The notes beneath the pieces were generated by a model. The model was not told the DNA's origin. It did not search any database and saw nothing but the letters and a program-made list of their open reading frames with translations. This document shows positions 60,008 through 64,000 of a stretch of 64,000 bases of DNA, one piece after another (position 1 is the stretch's first letter; every line of letters begins with the position of its first letter). The position numbers and the translations under genes were made by a program. This DNA is from G965205525 sp965205525. GTDB taxonomy: Bacteria > Pseudomonadota > Gammaproteobacteria > JABABF01. The stretch covers positions 682,001 to 746,000 of the forward strand of contig OZ242171.1 in assembly GCA_965205525.1 (NCBI GenBank), in the 5' to 3' direction.

Positions 60008-61144
60008 ATGGACTTTTCACTGCGTGAAGAACAGATAGACGTGCGGGACTTGGCCCGCAAAATCTTAGAAGACCGGGTAGACAACGATTCCCTGCGGGAA
60101 ATAGAGAAGCAGGAAGAGCGTTACGACCCAGGGCTGTGGAAGACTCTGGCCGAGGCGGGTCTGCTCGGCATCGCTGTCGCCGAGGAGCACGGCGGCATGG
60201 GTTTTGATTTTGAGACCTTGTGTCTCCTGGTGGAGGAATGCGGGCGCACCTTGGCGCCGGTCCCGGCAATTGCCTCCCTGGTATACGGTGCCCTGCCGGT
60301 GCAGGAATTTGGCAGCGACGAGCAGAGGGCGCGGCTCTTGCCCGGCTTGGTGCGGGGCGATCTCCTGCTGAGCGCCGCCTTTGCCGAGCCCGGTGCTGAT
60401 GATCCCTTGTCCCCGGCTGCCAAGGCCGTGCGAAAAGGGGATGGCTGGGTCCTGACGGGCATCAAGCACTGTGTGCCCTTTGCCCGCTTGGCGGAGCGGG
60501 TGCTGGTGGGGGCTGCCCTGGAGGAAGGGGGCATCGGCCTGTTCCTGCTGGACCCGCAGGGCAGCGGGGTGCGGGTTGAACCGCAGCGAGTGACCACCGG
60601 TGAGCCCCAGGATCTGCTGCGACTGGAGGGTGCACCAGTCGCGGCAGCGGATGTGCTGGTGGCAGACGGCGAGCGGGGTCGGGATGCGCTTCGCTGGGCG
60701 ATGGAGCGCGCTGTCGCCGCCAACTGCTCTCAGGCGCTTGGCATCTCCGAACAGATGATGCGGCTGACTGCCAGCTACACCTCCGAGCGGGAGCAGTTCG
60801 GGGTTAAGCTGGCGACCTTCCAGGCGGTGGGGCATCGGGCTGCCAACTGCTTTATTGATCTGCAATGCCTGCAGCTTGTCACTTGGCAGGCGGTGTCGCG
60901 CCTCGGCCACGGCATGGATGCGGCACGAGAAGTGCAGACGGCCAAAGCATGGGTCGGGGATGTTAGCCACCGGATCAGCTACGCAGCCCAGCACCTGCAT
61001 GGCGGCACGGGGGTGGACCGGGATTATGTGCTGTTTCGCTATTGCCTGTGGGCTAAGCAGGTGGAGATCACGCTGGGCTCTTCAGCGGAAACCATGGCCC
61101 AGCTGGGCGCTTCGCTGGCGGAGGAATACCGCACTTCGGCCTAA
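60008..61144 (+). CDS. Acyl-CoA dehydrogenase, second of an adjacent pair
   Basis: 378 residues, 18 bases after the first dehydrogenase, with GAGGGGAGGGG upstream. N-terminal helices (M-D-F-S-L-R-E-E-Q), G-I-A-V-A-E-E-H-G-G-M-G and a helical C-terminal domain with S-E-R-E-Q-F-G-V-K-L-A-T-F-Q-A-V are typical. The usual S-E-P-x-x-G-S/T-D motif is altered to A-E-P-G-A-D-D-P, and the C terminus ends H-L-H-G-G-T-G-V-D-R-D-Y without the E-G-T motif. This fits a partner subunit in a mixed complex with its neighbour. It converges on the Ig-array gene, 31 bases apart. Confidence 0.88.
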   Translation: MDFSLREEQIDVRDLARKILEDRVDNDSLREIEKQEERYDPGLWKTLAEAGLLGIAVAEEHGGMGFDFETLCLLVEECGRTLAPVPAIASLVYGALPVQEFGSDEQRARLLPGLVRGDLLLSAAFAEPGADDPLSPAAKAVRKGDGWVLTGIKHCVPFARLAERVLVGAALEEGGIGLFLLDPQGSGVRVEPQRVTTGEPQDLLRLEGAPVAAADVLVADGERGRDALRWAMERAVAANCSQALGISEQMMRLTASYTSEREQFGVKLATFQAVGHRAANCFIDLQCLQLVTWQAVSRLGHGMDAAREVQTAKAWVGDVSHRISYAAQHLHGGTGVDRDYVLFRYCLWAKQVEITLGSSAETMAQLGASLAEEYRTSA

Positions 61145-61175
61145 AGAGCTGAACCCAGATGACGAGCAGCGGAGA

Positions 61176-64000
61176 TTAGATTTCCCATTTTGATCTGGAC
61201 TGTGATGTCCTAGGCGGAAGAACTGGCGGCTGCGGCACATTGCGCAAGGTTTCAAGCCGTTCGCCGATTATCTCGTACTGAATACCCCCGGCACCAGTGA
61301 TATTGGCATGGGGGCTTTCTATGTCAGTACAGGCATCCGGGAGGGCACTCCCGCACAGGTAGTCAAATGGGTTATCGCCTGAATCCACTTGGTTTCGCAG
61401 AGAATCCGCAGTAGCATTCAGGTTCCTCAACAGGAAGACTGCGTCAACGGCATCAAGGACGCCGTTGCCAGAAATATCTGCCATATCTGCCAAAGTGTTA
61501 AACCGAGCTTGCAGTTCATCCCTCTGCTCATCGGGGATAGGGCTTAGTCCAGCGAGGCCAAATCCTTCAGACCTGGCAGCAAAGTTCTCAGTCAGCAGGG
61601 CCCGGGTCATGAGTATCACATCGCCCTCGTCAAAGACCTCATCGCCAGACAGGTTGGCGTTAACCTGCGTAACAAAAACCATTGCGGGCTCCGCCTCAGT
61701 CACATCTAGAACCGCTGCCCCCATCATTTCACTGACTGTTGTCACGGTATAGGTGGTCACCGCTGCTGCAGCGACAGGGGCTTCAAACATTACTACTTCA
61801 CTGAGATTGTCCGCTGTCAGAGACACAGACCGGGTTGCAGTAGATGCCTCCCCTGTCAGAGACACTATTACCATCAGTGTTGAGCCCGGCGGCAGGTCAT
61901 CCGCACTTGCTCTTACCGGGAACATCACTCCCTGGAATACGGGGGCAATTGGCACATCCAGCGTCAGCTGCACCGTGCTCTCTATCGGGCGCACCTGCAC
62001 GCTCTGTGCAGCTGCATCCGCCACTTCCACAAGACCCGCAGGCTCCACGGCAACTGCTTCTGCCGTCACCTCCAGAAGTCCAAATGCCGGTGCTGTAAAG
62101 GTCACTGTCCTCGTGGGGGCCCGATCGCTCAGCGTGGCCTGCCTAGTTGATCCGTTGAAAGTCACCACCGCTGCAACCGTGGTATCCGCCAGCAATGCCG
62201 GCGACACACCCACTGTCACAGCGAAACTCTCGCCGGCATCCACCGGGTTCGGATCCGGCTCTGAAAGCGTCAGCTGCACCTTATGCGCTGTCACCCTCAC
62301 CTGGGCGGTTGCAGAGGTGTCCACCATCACCTGCAGGATATCGGGATCCGCTATGTCCACCGCAGCCGTCGCAGTCACCGGCAGACCACCGGGCTCAAGG
62401 CGGGCCGGCGCTGTGAAGCTCACCACCGACGAAGAAGCTGCATCCGTAAGCACCGCTTCCCTTTCCGCTCTATCAAAACCGACCGTCACCCTCACCGTCG
62501 CTCCCACCGGCACCGGAAGATCCGTGCTCACAGTCACATCAACAGCGCTCCCTGCCTGCACCTCAATGGGGGCAGCCAGCCGCAAAGCCAGCCCAACCAC
62601 GCCCTGAACCCGAACCGTTGCCGCCGCCGGCAGCACATTCAGATCAAGCGCTCCGCCCTCGGCACCCACACCAGCCGCTCTCAGCTGCAGAGCGCCCACT
62701 GCATTCGGCACATCCACTTCCACTGTGCTCGTGCTCGCATCCCTCGTCAGGCTCACATTCCTCGTAAATGCATCGCCAAAACTCACCGTCACAAGCACCG
62801 TTGTTCCCAGCGGCAGCGGTATTGACGTTACACCAGACGCACCCACCGTAATCGTGAAGGAGCTTCCTGCCGAAACGATACCCTCCGGGACTCCCTCCAG
62901 CGAAAGCTGCACATCCACCCTAGATGCCGTCACCGTAAACGGAGACGCATCAGATACCGCCACTTCCAGCGAGCCCGAACTCGTCTGTGGAACGCCTGTC
63001 GCTGTCACACTCACTAAACCCGCACGGGCTGGTGCCGTGAAAGGCACCGATGCCGTGGATATCGCGGCCGTCAGCATAGCCATCCCTTCACTCGTCATGC
63101 CATCGCTTGCCATAACCGTGACCGTAACCATGACCGTTGTGCCAGCCGGCACTGCATCGTCTCCAGTGCCCACCGTCACAGAGAAAGCCTCACCCACCTG
63201 CACATCTTCCGGTCCTTCCAGCGAAAGCGTCAGCTGCACCGGCACCACCTCTATCGGCGTTGACGCGCCCGTCACCATACCATCCTGATCATCCGCAGAT
63301 ACCGCTGTGCCGCTTAGCATCAGCGGAAATCCGCCCGACATAACCGGCGCAGTAACAGACACCGACATTGTGCTCACCATATCCGTCAGATCCACAGACT
63401 GTACTGTTCCACCAAAATCCACCACCACCACCACCGTCGTCCCCGGCGGTATCGGCGTCTCATCAGACACGCCCACGGTAACCGTGAACACACTGCCCAC
63501 CGTCACTCTCGTCGGCGCATCCAGCAGCCTCAGCCTCGGTCTTTGCACGCTCATCTCGCGCACCCGCACGTTCCGTGTAGCCGCATCCGCCACTGCCACA
63601 AGACCATCAGGCTCCACGGTATCTGCAGCTGCTGTCACATCCAGAGGCCCCGATGCCGGCGCTCTAAAGGTCACTGTGTCCGTGGGGACCCGATCGCTCA
63701 GCGTGGCCTGCATAGTTGATCCGTTGGAAGTCAAAGTCACCACTGCCCTAACCGTGGTATTCGCCAGCAATGCCGGTGTCACACCCACTGTCACACTGAA
63801 TTCCCGGCCGGCATCCGCCGGGTCCGGATCCGACTCCGAAAGTGTCAGCCGCACCTCATGCGCTGTCACCATCACCTGGGCGACTGCAGAGGCGTCCACA
63901 TTCACCTGCAGGGCATCCTCATCCGCCACTTCCACCGCAGCCGTCGCAGTCACCGGCAGACCACCGGGCTCAAGGCGAGCCGGCGCTGTGAAGCTCACCA
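61176..64000 (-). CDS. Ig-array protein with dockerin-like C terminus (N terminus beyond window)
   Basis: At least 940 residues, open to the right edge. Visible from the edge: domains in the order D (partial), E, A, B, C, D, E and a variant A, the same types and order as the array in the 7,099-codon protein, with A markers about 1565 bases apart. The C-terminal 230 residues carry two good dockerin-like loops, N-A-N-L-S-G-D-E-V-F-D-E-G-D and A-D-I-S-G-N-G-V-L-D-A-V-D, separated by a helix-rich segment, then a Cys pair (L-C-G-S-A-L-P-D-A-C). No propeller is seen in the visible part. It ends S-R-S-K-W-E-I, unrelated to the ends of the two giants. Probably secreted; function unknown. Confidence 0.8.
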   Translation of the reverse strand, partial: VSFTAPARLEPGGLPVTATAAVEVADEDALQVNVDASAVAQVMVTAHEVRLTLSESDPDPADAGREFSVTVGVTPALLANTTVRAVVTLTSNGSTMQATLSDRVPTDTVTFRAPASGPLDVTAAADTVEPDGLVAVADAATRNVRVREMSVQRPRLRLLDAPTRVTVGSVFTVTVGVSDETPIPPGTTVVVVVDFGGTVQSVDLTDMVSTMSVSVTAPVMSGGFPLMLSGTAVSADDQDGMVTGASTPIEVVPVQLTLSLEGPEDVQVGEAFSVTVGTGDDAVPAGTTVMVTVTVMASDGMTSEGMAMLTAAISTASVPFTAPARAGLVSVTATGVPQTSSGSLEVAVSDASPFTVTASRVDVQLSLEGVPEGIVSAGSSFTITVGASGVTSIPLPLGTTVLVTVSFGDAFTRNVSLTRDASTSTVEVDVPNAVGALQLRAAGVGAEGGALDLNVLPAAATVRVQGVVGLALRLAAPIEVQAGSAVDVTVSTDLPVPVGATVRVTVGFDRAEREAVLTDAASSSVVSFTAPARLEPGGLPVTATAAVDIADPDILQVMVDTSATAQVRVTAHKVQLTLSEPDPNPVDAGESFAVTVGVSPALLADTTVAAVVTFNGSTRQATLSDRAPTRTVTFTAPAFGLLEVTAEAVAVEPAGLVEVADAAAQSVQVRPIESTVQLTLDVPIAPVFQGVMFPVRASADDLPPGSTLMVIVSLTGEASTATRSVSLTADNLSEVVMFEAPVAAAAVTTYTVTTVSEMMGAAVLDVTEAEPAMVFVTQVNANLSGDEVFDEGDVILMTRALLTENFAARSEGFGLAGLSPIPDEQRDELQARFNTLADMADISGNGVLDAVDAVFLLRNLNATADSLRNQVDSGDNPFDYLCGSALPDACTDIESPHANITGAGGIQYEIIGERLETLRNVPQPPVLPPRTSQSRSKWEI
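61680..63998 (-). repeat. Higher-order Ig-like array in the right-edge gene
   Basis: Domain order D-E-A-B-C-D-E-A' on the coding strand. The E-type marker recurs at 62216 and 63791, a period of 1575 bases, nearly the same as in the other array. DNA identity to the array at 38-42 kb is high, for example GCAGTCACCGGCAGACCACC in both. Confidence 0.8.

Overview
The window reads as the chromosome of a Gram-negative proteobacterium, most probably a gammaproteobacterium. The evidence is a class 2 (quinone-dependent) PyrD, a MoxR–DUF58–DUF4381–BatA–BatB operon with four-base ATGA overlaps, and a contiguous phoB-phoR-pstS-pstC-pstA-pstB-phoU locus. I cannot name the species. Housekeeping genes are GC-rich; the interval at about 6.1-12.0 kb is visibly AT-richer.

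Layout. (1) 1-4480, leftward: the Bat/MoxR membrane-associated AAA+/VWA operon, running off the left edge inside batB. (2) 4827-6035, rightward: pyrD. (3) 6092-11984, leftward: an AT-rich island of six tandem paralogues of one GT-A-like glycosyltransferase family. Four are intact, one is split by a homopolymer frameshift, and one is reduced to a remnant by an internal deletion. (4) 12144-19614, rightward: the complete phosphate-sensing and high-affinity uptake locus. (5) 19646-35668 and 35942-57241, leftward: two giant genes of 5,340 and 7,099 codons encoding exported proteins. The first is a string of nine consecutive seven-bladed beta-propellers with Ig-like linkers. The second carries six propellers and a very long Ig-like array with a five-domain higher-order repeat. 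(6) 57513-61144, rightward: an MFS transporter and two adjacent acyl-CoA dehydrogenases. (7) 61176-64000, leftward and cut by the right edge: a third Ig-array protein that uses the same five-domain order and ends in a dockerin-like pair of loops.

The most unusual content is the family of propeller/Ig giants. Both complete giants share an upstream region, a leader with an Ala-X-Ala-type signal peptide, the propeller module, and a C-terminal region with degenerate dockerin-like loops. They look like duplicated, extensively recombining surface or secreted proteins. The 5' end of the first giant gene carries a run of 13 G on its coding strand, where the second has 7. A 13-G run and an 8-A run also lie in the disrupted glycosyltransferase copy. 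This suggests, but does not prove, slipped-strand (phase-variable) control of surface structures. Function, secretion route across the outer membrane and binding partner of the giants are unknown; no cohesin, T1SS, autotransporter or sortase-type signal is visible here.

Long open frames antisense to the two giants are compositional shadows of GC-rich repeats and are not annotated. I saw no tRNA, rRNA, CRISPR array, transposase or prophage gene.
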